Positions 33,776 through 43,294 of a stretch of 64,000 nucleotides of DNA are shown piece after piece. A program made the position numbers and the translations under genes. Under the pieces are notes generated by a model. That model was given only the letters and a program-made list of their open reading frames with translations, did not search any database and had not been told where the DNA came from. The stretch is from CAKZLS01 sp963786305 (GTDB taxonomy: Bacteria > Pseudomonadota > Alphaproteobacteria > Rhodospirillales > Defluviicoccaceae), in NCBI GenBank assembly GCA_963786305.1, contig CAWAYL010000010.1:37354-101353 (forward strand), read 5' to 3'. The first letter of the stretch is position 1. Every line of letters begins with the position of its first letter.

Positions 33776-34988
33776 TCAGTCCGATCCTTTGGCATACTCT
33801 TCGAGCGAGACCTGGATATCGAACCCGTCGCCACGGGGCTCGGGCGTGTCGGGGTTTGTCGTCTCCCGGACACTCGTCCGAAGACCGGAGAAACCGCCGC
33901 CGTCATCGGCGATCGTGTGCCAGGAGATCGCGGCCCGGCGCACGGCATTGTCCTTGCGAACGATGCGGAATGGCAGGTTGTTTCCCCGCGGCTGCCCCAG
34001 CTCCCGGACGAAACGCTGTCGATCCTCGCGATGGACCAGCGGCAGGGGATAGTTGCGCATTCCCATGCATTCCTCAACCGAGTAACCGGTCATCCGCTCG
34101 ACCGCGGCGTTGATCCAAAGCGGCTTCTTGCGGGGTCCGATCCAGCTTTCCCAATCGTAGGTATGTTCGGCGATGGAGCGAAACCGGGCTTCGCTTGCGC
34201 GGAGTGCCCGCACCGCTTCTATCCGCTCGGTGATGTCGAGGCACGAGCCGATATATCCCGCCAAACGTCCATCCTCGGTCGACCGGGGAACGCCCGTCGA
34301 CAGGATCCATCGATAGGCGCCGTCGCGGCGCCGGAGACGATACTCCATTCGATATGATCTGCGCTTGTCGACGGCGTCGGAATAGGTGGCAAGGCAACTC
34401 TCCCGATCGTCGGCGTGGAGGCTCTCGACCCAGCCGTCGCCGACAACCTGCTCCAGCGAGCACCCGGTGAACGCCAGCCATCCGCTATTCACGTAGACGC
34501 AGCGTTTGTCGGCATCGGCCATCCAGATCATCACCGGCGCGGCATCCGCCACCAGACGGAACCGCCCTTCGGCCTCTTGCAACTGCTCGGCGTCGCGCTT
34601 GCGTTCGGTCACGTCGTATTGGATGCCGATCCAATGGGTGACGGCGCCGTTGGGCGCCCGCACCGGCGCAATCCGAGCCTCGTTCCAAAACAGCGAGCCG
34701 TCCTTTCGGTAATTGCGCAACACCGCGACGGTCGGACGCTCTTCCGCGAGGGCTTGGCGAATCCGCGCCAGATCGTCCTGAGCACGATCATCGGCGCACA
34801 AAAACCGCGGGTTGCGGCCAAGCACGTCTCCGGCCGAAAAGCCGGTCAATCGCTCGAACGCCGGATTGACGTAGACGATGGCATAATCGGGGAAATAGTC
34901 GAGTTGCTTTCGCCGTCGTCATCAGGATCGAGGCATTCGAGGCCTCGAAGGCGCGGCAAAACAAGTCCTCCGGAAGCTGCTCTTTCAT
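33776..34988 (-). CDS. Three-PAS sensory protein without an output domain, one frameshift
   Basis: The joined product is about 405 residues with three PAS-PAC units. Unit 1 reads EQLPEDLFCRAFEASNASIL, then in the next frame NPAFERLTGFSAGDVLGRNP and YRKDGSLFWNEARIAPV. Unit 2 reads RFRLVADAAPVMIWMADADK, then RLRRRDGAYRWIL. Unit 3 reads ARFRSIAEHTYDWESWIG, then MTGYSVEECMGM. The frame changes near 34905. No kinase, GGDEF or other output domain follows before the stop, so it may act through a partner. Unit 1 is LOV-like (GRNPRFLCADD) but has Pro where photosensing LOV domains have Cys, so flavin photochemistry is doubtful. Confidence 0.82.
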
Positions 34989-35096
34989 TTTGCCGTTCCT
35001 CTTCGAACCATGGTGTATTGCTTCATGATTTTCTCATGTTCAGGTCCATGTTGGAATAAACGTTGCGAACCGGCGCGAGGGACACCAGCGCGCCGG

Positions 35097-35786
35097 CTAC
35101 GCGGCTAGCGGCAACTCGTGCCGGCTTTCCCCGGCTGGTGGGAGCCGCTTGACCGGCCGCGCCACGGGTTGGTCGCGGCGACGGAGCATACCGTCAACGG
35201 TCGGCACGATGTCGGCGCGCGCCAGACCGATGTCGGCCAACAGCCGATCATCCAGCGCCTGCAACTGAGCGATGGCGATCTTGCGCCGGCGAATGCGGGT
35301 ATACGGCTCCCAGACCGTTGCGCGGATCGGCCGCGCCAGTCGCGCCATGGCGCGGGCGGTGGCGTTCGCGACCGAGACGGGTTTCTTAACTAAAAAACCA
35401 GCCCGACCCGGAAAGCCCGTCAACCGCCTGAACAAGTCCTTGGCATACGCAATGGCATGGTTCGCTTCGGTCCTCGTCCCGTGGCCGAACGGGGCGCCAC
35501 GATGGCCGTGATCAAGACGATCGCTCGCCGGGTGCACGCGCAGCCGCCTGAACAGATCCTTGGCGTAGGCCAACGCCTGGTCGGCCGCCGTCGCCGCCTT
35601 CCGGCCCCATTTGGCGTTAGAATCGCGCTCGCGGCGATCCGCCGCCGGGTACCCCGTCAACCGCCTGAACAGGTTCTTGGCATGGGCCACTGCATAATCG
35701 GCTTCCGCAAAGCCCGTGGCTGGAACGTCACCGACCGGCCCCTCGCGGGCGTCGAATGTCGCATTGTTTGTATTGCGATGGTACAT
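35097..35786 (-). CDS. DUF1127-domain protein with three internal repeats
   Basis: This basic protein of 229 residues ends in a DUF1127-type segment (RRRKIAIAQLQALDDRLLAD, then IGLARADI near 175-194). The first half holds three imperfect copies of a short unit, HAKNLFRRLTGYPAADR, YAKDLFRRLRVHPASDR and YAKDLFRRLTGFPGRAG, about 34-45 residues apart. Short DUF1127 proteins in alphaproteobacteria are small regulators affecting RNA turnover and phosphate or carbon metabolism. The repeat array ahead of it is unusual, and its role unknown. The ATG at 35786 is preceded by GAGGAG. It is monocistronic between the PAS and rnk genes. Confidence 0.78.
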   Translation of the reverse strand: MYHRNTNNATFDAREGPVGDVPATGFAEADYAVAHAKNLFRRLTGYPAADRRERDSNAKWGRKAATAADQALAYAKDLFRRLRVHPASDRLDHGHRGAPFGHGTRTEANHAIAYAKDLFRRLTGFPGRAGFLVKKPVSVANATARAMARLARPIRATVWEPYTRIRRRKIAIAQLQALDDRLLADIGLARADIVPTVDGMLRRRDQPVARPVKRLPPAGESRHELPLAA

Positions 35787-36059
35787 CCTACTTCACTCCT
35801 CATGCATCGGCGCTCGCGCGCTCGTGGAAAAGCAGCGCGCGCGCGGACTCCGCCATCGGTGGACATGCAGTCCATCCGTGGTGAAAACGTAACGTCTAGA
35901 TTTTTTGGTGTTTTGAGGATCGGCCCCTGGGCCTGGCGGGAAAGACTATTCCGCGCCAGGCACGCTCGGGGCGAGACCGCCCGTTTTCAGGGTGCCTGAA
36001 TGCAAAAGGAAGCGTTTCGGGTGACGAATGTTCTTCATAACAACCTAAATATAGAACAT

Positions 36060-36512
36060 TTATCCGGATAAGCAACCAGATTTGCCAATCTTCGAACCTG
36101 TGTCTCCCAAATCGATGTTGTTGGCTTCGGGCTGATAAAGAACCTTCACCACCGTTACGGTCCGTAGGCGCCCACAGAGACCGCTCCATGCAAAGGTTTC
36201 GCCCTCGCGCATGCCGAGCAACGCGCCGCCGACCGGCGTCAACACCGAGATCCTGCCCAGCAGACTGTCTTCGCGGCCCGGACAGGCGAGGGTAGATTGA
36301 CGCGACCGGTCTTCGCCGTCCAAGCGATATCGCACGTGCGACTCCAGCGTGACCACACATGGAGAAACGAGCCGCGGCTCGACAAGCGTGGCGCGGCGCA
36401 ATTCACCTGTCAGAAACCGGGTGAGCGGCGCGTAAGAGGGGTCACGAAACCGCTCGAGCGCGCGCGACAGGCGCGCCGCATCGAAGGTCGTAATGAAGAT
36501 CTCGGGCGACAT
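36060..36512 (-). CDS. rnk: Nucleoside diphosphate kinase regulator-like (Rnk, GreA C-terminal fold)
   Basis: The 150-residue protein has an N-terminal helical part (SPEIFITTFDAARLSRALER) and a GreA/GreB C-terminal-type domain with VTLESHVRYRLDGEDRS, LACPGREDSLLGRISVLTPV and GGALLGMREGETFAW. This fits Rnk-type proteins that bind RNA polymerase near the secondary channel. The start ATG at 36512 follows a GGAGGAG site. The C-terminal tail (from about 130) is longer than usual and unlike the family. It stands alone between the DUF1127 and LysR genes. Confidence 0.8.
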   Translation of the reverse strand: MSPEIFITTFDAARLSRALERFRDPSYAPLTRFLTGELRRATLVEPRLVSPCVVTLESHVRYRLDGEDRSRQSTLACPGREDSLLGRISVLTPVGGALLGMREGETFAWSGLCGRLRTVTVVKVLYQPEANNIDLGDTGSKIGKSGCLSG

Positions 36513-36758
36513 TCCCAACTCCTCCTGATCCGGCTCCCAATTTCCAAGCAATGCCTGCACCCAGGGTACCAATCCGCATCGCATTTAACAAACGAAGAAT
36601 GTTGGCCCTATATATCGATGAGACAAATGTAAAAACCCATCCCATCTTATTCGGAACGAACACCGAGATGAGATTGGCAGAAAATTCCCGCGAGGAACGC
36701 CGCGACGATAAGCACGCGGTTCAACCGAGCATGGCTGATCTTTCGGCTTTCCGTCCGC

Positions 36759-37619
36759 TCACCCGTCCGACGTGGCTTCGCTGGCGGCGATCCGGGCCAT
36801 GCCGGCGACGGCGGCCTCGATCAAATCGTCTCCTCCGTTCGCCGGGTAAACCACATAGGCGGGATGCGTGAACTCCGGGGCGCCGCGAACGCGATGGAGA
36901 CGTCCGTTTTCCAGGTAGCCGCGAACCAGGCGGATCGGAAAGTAGCCGGAGCCGCCGTTCTGAACAATGTGCTGCAACCCGAGCCAGCTGATATTGGCCA
37001 TGAGACCCGGGCTGACGAACTCGGGAAAGCTGGCGCTGTGCCTGGCGAAGAACTCCGGACCCCAGTCGATATAGACGTAGCCTTTCCCGGGCGAGGGTTC
37101 GGACGTCGGAGAGCTCGAGACGAAAACCAGCCGCTCCTCGATCAGCAACTCGACCCGCAGCCCGGGGCGGCTTTGCGGCGTGTACATAACGGCGATATCG
37201 ATGCGGCCTTCGATGAGACGCTGCATGAGATCCTCTTCGAAGCCGATCTCCGCGCGCAAGGATACGTCGGGTGCCATTTCCTGCATCAGCGGCAGCCACC
37301 GCGACAGAAGGTCCTCCCACAGGCCAAACCGGCCGCCGACGGCGAGGACGGCGCGATAGCCCACGGGGATCCCGACATCCTGCCTCGCCTGCTCGACCGT
37401 CCGGACAAGCGACGTCGCGTGCTTTTGAAACTGCCTTCCGGCGGGTGTGAGCGCGGTCCCTGCTTTGTTTCGCACAAACAACCGGCATCCGAGCTGCTCC
37501 TCGAGCGAATGGATGCGCGCGCTGACGGTCGACTGGGTCACGTGCAGCCGATCGGCCGCCGAAATGAAGTTCCCCGCCGCCACCACGGTGAGAAATGTGC
37601 GTGCCAGTTCTGTTTCCAT
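36759..37619 (-). CDS. LysR-family transcriptional regulator
   Basis: The 286-residue protein has the N-terminal LysR helix-turn-helix (ARTFLTVVAAGNFISAADRL, then HVTQSTVSARIHSLEEQLGC and RLFVRNKAGTALTPAG) and a C-terminal effector-binding domain (FGLWEDLLSRWLPLM; IDIAVMYTPQSRPGL). The ATG at 37619 is used, with another four codons upstream. It is divergent from an AhpD-like gene across about 145 bases, the usual layout for LysR proteins and their target. The effector is not known. Control of the AhpD-like gene is inferred from that geometry. Confidence 0.92.
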   Translation of the reverse strand: METELARTFLTVVAAGNFISAADRLHVTQSTVSARIHSLEEQLGCRLFVRNKAGTALTPAGRQFQKHATSLVRTVEQARQDVGIPVGYRAVLAVGGRFGLWEDLLSRWLPLMQEMAPDVSLRAEIGFEEDLMQRLIEGRIDIAVMYTPQSRPGLRVELLIEERLVFVSSSPTSEPSPGKGYVYIDWGPEFFARHSASFPEFVSPGLMANISWLGLQHIVQNGGSGYFPIRLVRGYLENGRLHRVRGAPEFTHPAYVVYPANGGDDLIEAAVAGMARIAASEATSDG

Positions 37620-37764
37620 CTCACCATTCAAACGTCGTGGCTGAGCATGCCTCCAAAATTACATCGATAATTCCGATACGAAAAGCCAAAAATCTTCGCT
37701 TGCCAGTTTTGTCGCCCGACCCCAGTTTCAAGTCCGGCCCCTCACGTATTGTCTGTTTTTTCTG

Positions 37765-38127
37765 ATGGAGACCGGGATGTACGACACGTTGTATCCGCGA
37801 CCGACCAGGGATTTGGTCGAGCGATGGCGCTCCCTCGCGCCGGAGATCGAGGACGCCTTCCAGCAATTCAGCAAGAAGGTGTTTGAAGACGGTGCGCTAT
37901 CCGCCAAGACCAAGCAGCTGATCGCCGTCGCGGTCGCCCGTGTCACGCAATGCCCTTATTGCATTCGCGGTCATACCAAGGCGGCGGGTCGGGACGGCGC
38001 GACGCCCGAGGAAATCATGGAAGCCATTTGGGTCGCGGCGGAGATGCGCGCCAGCGGCGCCTATGCCCACTCGGCGCTTGCCCTGGAGGCAATCGCGCCC
38101 AGGGCCCGGTCCGGCGAAGCGCAATGA
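37765..38127 (+). CDS. Carboxymuconolactone decarboxylase/AhpD-like protein
   Basis: The 120-residue protein has the family core: ALSAKTKQLIAVAVARVTQC, then CPYCIRGHTKAAGRDGATPE, EIMEAIWVAAEMRASGAYAH. The CPYC pair with the downstream His is the AhpD-type thiol site used in reducing peroxiredoxins; related proteins act as small decarboxylases or oxidoreductases. The two Cys and His favour a thiol redox role. It lies divergent from a LysR gene that probably controls it. A second start at 37777 (MYDTLY) is possible. Confidence 0.9.
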   Translation: METGMYDTLYPRPTRDLVERWRSLAPEIEDAFQQFSKKVFEDGALSAKTKQLIAVAVARVTQCPYCIRGHTKAAGRDGATPEEIMEAIWVAAEMRASGAYAHSALALEAIAPRARSGEAQ

Positions 38128-38211
38128 ACCCCTCTTTCGACGTTTTAGGGGAACTATCTTCCCCCGCGCACGTTCTTTTACAATCGGCCCATTACAAGTA
38201 AGGAGAGTTTG

Positions 38212-38622
38212 ATGGCAGGCTTTAAAGTTCTCGTTCCCGTAGCGGCGGCGCTGATGATTGGCATGCCGCATTACGTGATGGCCCAGAACGCCGGAACGCA
38301 GACGGGCGGCTTGCAGGTCAAGTCGCTTCAAGAGCTGGACGAGGACAACCAGACGGCACGATGGAACAATCTCACGGTCGATCAACTGGAAGACATGGAC
38401 ATCGTTGATGCCAATGGCGACGAAGTCGGTGACGTGGAGGAGATCCTGGCCGACGGAGAGGGCAATATCGTCGCCATTACCGCTGAAGTGGGCGGCTTTC
38501 TAGGCATTGGCGAGAAGGAAGTCATCGTCTCGGTGGATCAACTGGAGGTGCGGGACGACAAGCTGACAACGTCTCTTTCAAAGGAGCAGATGGAAGCTCT
38601 GCCGCGCTGGGACGACGATTAG
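38212..38622 (+). CDS. Exported PRC-barrel domain protein
   Basis: The 136-residue product starts after AAGGAGAG. It has a signal peptide (LVPVAAALMIGMPHYVMAQ) and one PRC-barrel (MDIVDANGDEVGDVEEILAD, then IVAITAEVGGFLGIGEKEVI and VSVDQLEV). PRC-barrels here are periplasmic and commonly contribute to envelope stress tolerance. The C-terminus is acidic (PRWDDD). It is a single gene, 84 bases after the AhpD-like gene on the same strand, and precedes the palindromic repeat upstream of cbpA. Confidence 0.88.
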   Translation: MAGFKVLVPVAAALMIGMPHYVMAQNAGTQTGGLQVKSLQELDEDNQTARWNNLTVDQLEDMDIVDANGDEVGDVEEILADGEGNIVAITAEVGGFLGIGEKEVIVSVDQLEVRDDKLTTSLSKEQMEALPRWDDD

Positions 38623-38698
38623 AGCAATATCTGTTCAAGTGGGATCTCTCGATCGGATTAGCCGCGCCGAAAAATCAGTAATTTAGAGCATGACCAGA

Positions 38699-38723
38699 CG
38701 ACCAGATAGCGTCAATCTGGTCG
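38699..38723. repeat. Palindrome with 9-bp perfect arms upstream of cbpA
   Basis: CGACCAGAT (38699-38707) and ATCTGGTCG (38715-38723) are inverted around a 7-base loop. Just before it is TTTAGAGCATGA, a sequence often seen at the edges of dispersed palindromic elements in alphaproteobacteria. It could be one such element, or a terminator/operator between the PRC-barrel gene and cbpA. Confidence 0.4.
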
Positions 38724-38784
38724 CGCCGTGCTCTCATCGCCTGACAGCGCTGCATCGCTCTCGCCCTGTTGGATTCGGAAATTC

Positions 38785-39753
38785 ATGGAGTTCAAGGACT
38801 ACTACAAGATCATGGGCGTCGCCGAAGACGCCTCGGCCGACGAAATCAAGAAGGCGTATCGGACGCTCGCCCGCAAGCACCATCCGGACCTCAACAAGGA
38901 CGCGGACACCAGCGAGAAATTCAAGGAGCTGGGCGAAGCGAACGAAGTGTTGAAGGATCCGGCGAAGCGCGAGGAATACGATCAGATCCGCAAGTACGGC
39001 GCCACCGCCGGCGCAGAGTTCAAACCGCCGCCGGACTGGCGGTCGGGCGCGGATTTCACGGGCGGCGGATACACGACGGCCGACGCGGCGGAATTCAGCG
39101 ATTTCTTCGAGTCCCTGTTCGGCCGGCGGAAGGCACGATCGGCGGGCGCCGGGGCCGGTGCGGGAATGGGGGGCGCGGCCTTCGCCATGCGCGGCGAGGA
39201 CATTCACTACCGGATTCCCGTGACGCTGGAAGAGTCGTTCAACGGCGCGACCCGCGGCATTTCGTTGCAAACGCAGCGGGTCGAGGATCACGGCCGGGCC
39301 GTGCCCGAGACCAAGAGCCTCAACGTCAAGATCCCCAAGGGCGTCGTCGAGGGCCAGCAGATCCGGTTGCGCGGCCAGGGCGGCGCGGGTTTCGGCGACG
39401 CGCCGCGCGGCGATCTCTACATGGAAGTGGCTCTGGAACCCCACCGGATGTTCACCGTCGACGGACGGGACCTGACGCTCGTGTTGCCGGTGGCGCCGTG
39501 GGAAGCGGCGCTTGGCGCCAGCGTCAAGGTGCCGACATTGGGCGGCGCCGTCAACCTGACCATCACCGCCAACGCCCGCAGCGGCCAGAAGATGCGGCTC
39601 AAGGGGCGGGGCTTGCCGGGACCGCCCGACGGCGACCAGTATGTTGTCCTGCAGATCGTGTTACCGCCCGTCGAGACCGCCGAGGACCGGGCGTTGATGG
39701 AGAAGATGCGTGAGCAAATGCCGTTCAATCCCCGGCAAACACTCGGAGTGTGA
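38785..39753 (+). CDS. cbpA: CbpA-type DnaJ chaperone
   Basis: This 322-residue co-chaperone has an N-terminal J domain (EFKDYYKIMGVAEDASADEI, with KKAYRTLARKHHPDLNKD and the HPD at about 35-37). A short Gly/Phe-rich linker and two C-terminal substrate-binding domains follow (DIHYRIPVTLEESFNGATRG; MRLKGRGLPGPPDGDQYVVL). The zinc-finger domain of DnaJ is absent, as in CbpA. It acts with DnaK and binds curved DNA in other bacteria. The ATG at 38785 begins MEFKDYY, as usual. CbpM, its modulator, is encoded four bases downstream. Confidence 0.95.
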   Translation: MEFKDYYKIMGVAEDASADEIKKAYRTLARKHHPDLNKDADTSEKFKELGEANEVLKDPAKREEYDQIRKYGATAGAEFKPPPDWRSGADFTGGGYTTADAAEFSDFFESLFGRRKARSAGAGAGAGMGGAAFAMRGEDIHYRIPVTLEESFNGATRGISLQTQRVEDHGRAVPETKSLNVKIPKGVVEGQQIRLRGQGGAGFGDAPRGDLYMEVALEPHRMFTVDGRDLTLVLPVAPWEAALGASVKVPTLGGAVNLTITANARSGQKMRLKGRGLPGPPDGDQYVVLQIVLPPVETAEDRALMEKMREQMPFNPRQTLGV

Positions 39754-39757
39754 GATC

Positions 39758-40090
39758 ATGGCGAAAGAGATCGAGGCCGTCACCGGGGAAATTGTCGACG
39801 AAACCGTGGAGTACCGGCTGAAGGACGTTTGCGAGGTCTGCGGGGTTCACGCCGAGCACGTCGTCGAAATGGTGGAGGCGGGCATCATCCACGCGCATGG
39901 GGATAAGCCGACATCATGGCGGTTTTCCGCCGTTTCCGTCATCCGATCGCGCAAGGCTTTGCGATTGCAACGGGATCTGGAGATCAATATTCCCGGCCTG
40001 GCCGTGACGCTGGACCTGCTGGACGAAGTGGAGTCCTTGCGCGATCGGGTCAAGATACTGACGCGGCAGTTGGAAAAGCTGCAGCGATAG
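39758..40090 (+). CDS. cbpM: Chaperone modulator CbpM
   Basis: The 110-residue protein has the MerR-like/CbpM layout: EYRLKDVCEVCGVHAEHVVE, MVEAGIIHAHGDKPTSWRFS, AVSVIRSRKALRLQRDLEIN and LAVTLDLLDEVESLRDRVKI. CbpM binds the J domain of CbpA and blocks its use of DnaK. The ATG is four bases after the cbpA stop, so they are coupled in one operon. A Cys pair (CEVCG) in the first helix region is not usual in the family and may only be local variation. Confidence 0.88.
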   Translation: MAKEIEAVTGEIVDETVEYRLKDVCEVCGVHAEHVVEMVEAGIIHAHGDKPTSWRFSAVSVIRSRKALRLQRDLEINIPGLAVTLDLLDEVESLRDRVKILTRQLEKLQR

Positions 40091-40097
40091 ACCACGT

Positions 40098-43000
40098 CTA
40101 CTCCGCCGGTTTGACCTGATCCTCGGACGAGCCCGGCGCGGCCTTGGTGTTTTCCCGTTTCTTTCCGCGCTCGCTGATACCCTGCATCAGGACATAGAAC
40201 ACCGGCACGAACGGAATGGCGATCAGGGTCGACGCCAGCATACCCCCAAATACCACGGTGCCGATGGCCTGCTGGCTGGCGGCGCCGGCGCCGGACGCGG
40301 TGAGCAGCGGGACCACGCCCAGAATGAACGCGAACGAGGTCATGACGATGGCGCGGAATCGCCGCTGAGTCGCCTCGATGGCGGCCTCGGCGATGGACTT
40401 GCCCTCGGCCCGCAATTCGCGCGCGAACTCGACGATGAGAATGGCGTTCTTGCTGGCCAGTCCGATCATCAGAACGAGACCGACCTGGGTATACAGGTTG
40501 TTGTCGAACTGCCGGACGATCAGCGCCAGCAGCACGCCGACCATGGCCATCGGAACCACCAGGATGACGGCGCCCGGATTGGTCCAGCTTTCGTACTGGG
40601 CGGCAAGCACCAAAAACACCAGAACGATGGAGAGCGCGTAGATGAAATAGGCCTGATTGCCGACCTGGTTTTCCTGGTAAGCCGTCGTTGTCCACTCGTA
40701 GGCCATGCCGGCGGGCAGATTGGCGTCGGCTACCTGTTCCATGAGATCCAGGGCCTCGCCGGAACTGTGGCCGGGCGCCGGGCCGCCGAGGATGGCCGCC
40801 GCGGGGTAGAGGTTGTAGCGGGTGACCAGTTCCGAACCGACCGTGCGCCGCGCGTCGATCACCGTGCCCAGCGGCACCATTTCGCCCTTGCTGTTACGCA
40901 CGTAGAGATCGGCGATATCTTCCGGCTGCGCGCGATAGGGTGCGTCGGCCTGCATGCGCACCTGGAAACTCTGGCCGAATTTGTTGAACAGATTGATGAA
41001 GACGGATCCGACATAGGCCTGAAGGGTCTGAAACACGTCGCCGATCGGAACGTCGAGCGATTCGACCTTGGTCCGATCGATGTCGAGGAATAGTTGAGGG
41101 CTGCGGGCATTGAATGTCGTCATGACGCCGCGCAGGGCCGATTGATTGCGGGCCGCGTAAACCGTCTCCATCGCGGCCTTCTGCAACTCCATCAGGCCAA
41201 GAGAACCGCGGTCCTCGATCATCATCTGAAAACCGCCGGATTGTCCGAGGCCGGCGATCGGCGGCGGAACGAGGACCGCGATCGCCGCCTCGTCGACGGA
41301 AGCCAATTCTTTGCTGCAGGGTGGCGACAATCACATCCTGAGACAGGTCTTTGCCCCGCTTATCCCAGCTTTCGTAGATCACGAAGGTCGAAAAGACGTT
41401 GCTGACGTTGGCGCTGTCGACAACCGAGAGCCCGCCGATGGTGACCCAATTGGCGACGCCGGGGGCCTTTTCCAGGATCGGCATTGACTTTGTCCGAAAC
41501 CGCCTCGACCCGGGGTTGCGCGGCGGCATCGGGAAGGGTCGCGAAGACGATGGCATACCCCTGATCCTCGGTGGGCAGAAAGCCGGTGGGCTGCCGCGCG
41601 AACTGCCAGCCCGCCACGCCGATGACCGCCACGAAAACCAGCAACGATATTTTCGGGTTGCCGACCATGCGGCGAACGATGCCCATGTAGACATCCTCGG
41701 CGGCCTGATAGCCCTTGTTGAACCCGCCGAAGAACACCCGGGAAAACTTGTTCGGCTTTTTTTCCTTATTGGGCGGACGCAAGAAGACGCGCACCTGGGC
41801 CGGGCTCAGCGACAATGCGATCAGGGCGCTGAGGACGGCGGTGGATGCGATGACCAGGGCAAACTGGCGGAACAGTTGTCCGGTGATGCCGGGGATGAAC
41901 GAGGCCGGCAAAAACACCGATATGAGCACCAGGGTGACGCCGACAATGGGTCCCGTCAGCTCGCCCATCGCCTTGATGGCGGCGTCGCGCGGCGACATCC
42001 CCTGTTCCATGTAGTGCGACGAGTTCTCGACGACGATGATGGCGTCGTCGACGACGATGCCAATGGCGAGGATGACGGCGAACAGCGTCATCAGGTTGAT
42101 GCTGAAGCCGAGGATGGCCATGGCCGCGAACGCGCCGATAATGGTCACCGGGATGGTCACGGCGGGTATCAGGGTCGCCCGTGGATTTTGCAGGAAAACG
42201 AAAATGACGATCAGGACGAGGAAGCCGGCCTCGAACAGGGTATGGTAGACGGCTTCAATGGCGTCTTCGACGAAGATCGTCGTGTCGTAGTAGATGGCGT
42301 ACTTGAGGCCTTCCGGAAACGTCTTGCTCAGTGTCGCCGTCTCCTCGCGGATCTTCTCGGCGACGTCGAGCGCATTGGCGCCGGGCAGCGCATAGACGAT
42401 GACATGAGCGGCCTTCTTGCCGCTCAGTCCCGAAAAATTCGCAAAGCTCTGCTGGCTCAACTCCACCCGCGCAACGTCCTTGACACGGATAACGCTCGCA
42501 CTCTGTTCGCGATCGCTCTTGACGATGATGTTTTCGAACTCGGACACATCGGACAGGCGGCCCAGCGCGTTGATCGTGAACTGAAAAACTTGGCTGTCCG
42601 GCACCGGCGGCCCGCCAACCTGCCCGGCGGCCACCTGTGCGTTTTGCTGTTGAATGGCCTGCTGTACGTCCAGAACGGTTAAATCGAAGGATCTGAGCTT
42701 TTCCGGGTCGAGCCAGATCCGCATGGCGTAGGCCCCGGCGCCGACGACCTTGACCTGACCCACGCCGGGAATGCGGCCGAGGGGATATTGCAGATTGATG
42801 ACCGCGTAGTTGCTGAGAAAGGTTTCGTCGAACTGACCGTCATCCGCATAGAGGCTGACCACCTGCAGGATGTTTGTCGACACCTTGCGAACGGTGACGC
42901 CCTGTGCCTGCACCACCGATGGCAACTGCGCGAGCGCGGCGTTGGCGAAATTCTGCACCAGGGTGAGCGCCGCGTCGAGGTCCGTTCCCACCTCGAACGT

Positions 43001-43276
43001 CACCGTCAGCGTGTAGCTCCCGTCGCTGCCGCTGGTCGACTGCATGTAGATCGAGCCTTCGACGCCGTTGAGCTGGTTCTCGATGGGAATGCCCACGGTA
43101 TTGGCGACCACTTCGGCGTTGGCGCCGGGATACGACGTTGTCACCTGGATCGTCGGCGGAACGATATTGGGGTATTGCGATATGGGGAGCTGGAAAATGG
43201 CCACCGCCCCGAGAATGACGATGACGATCGCGATGACATTGGCGAAGATCGGACGGTCGATGAAGAATTTCGACAT
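40098..43276 (-). CDS. RND multidrug efflux transporter (AcrB/MexF type), two frameshifts
   Basis: This product of about 1,058 residues is an inner-membrane proton-driven exporter. The N-terminal half opens FIDRPIFANVIAIVIVILGA with ISQYPNIVPPTIQVTTSYPG, and has the proton-relay helix LFAVILAIGIVVDDAIIVVE (Asp pair). The C-terminal half has YEWTTTAYQENQVGN and ALSIVLVFLVLAAQYESWTN. Frame changes lie near 41485 and 41315, around EKAPGVANWVTIGGLSVVDS, within a periplasmic loop region and consistent with sequence errors. The adaptor gene ends 18 bases before it, so they form an operon. No TolC-type outer channel is in the window. Confidence 0.92.
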
Positions 43277-43294
43277 GGGTGCGGCGCGCCCCGG

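Noticed and set aside
42840..43294. Continuation of the efflux adaptor frame into the pump gene, as one long protein
   Set aside because: The run-on comes from the one-base frame change near the adaptor's end. In the corrected frame the adaptor stops at 43295, before the pump start.
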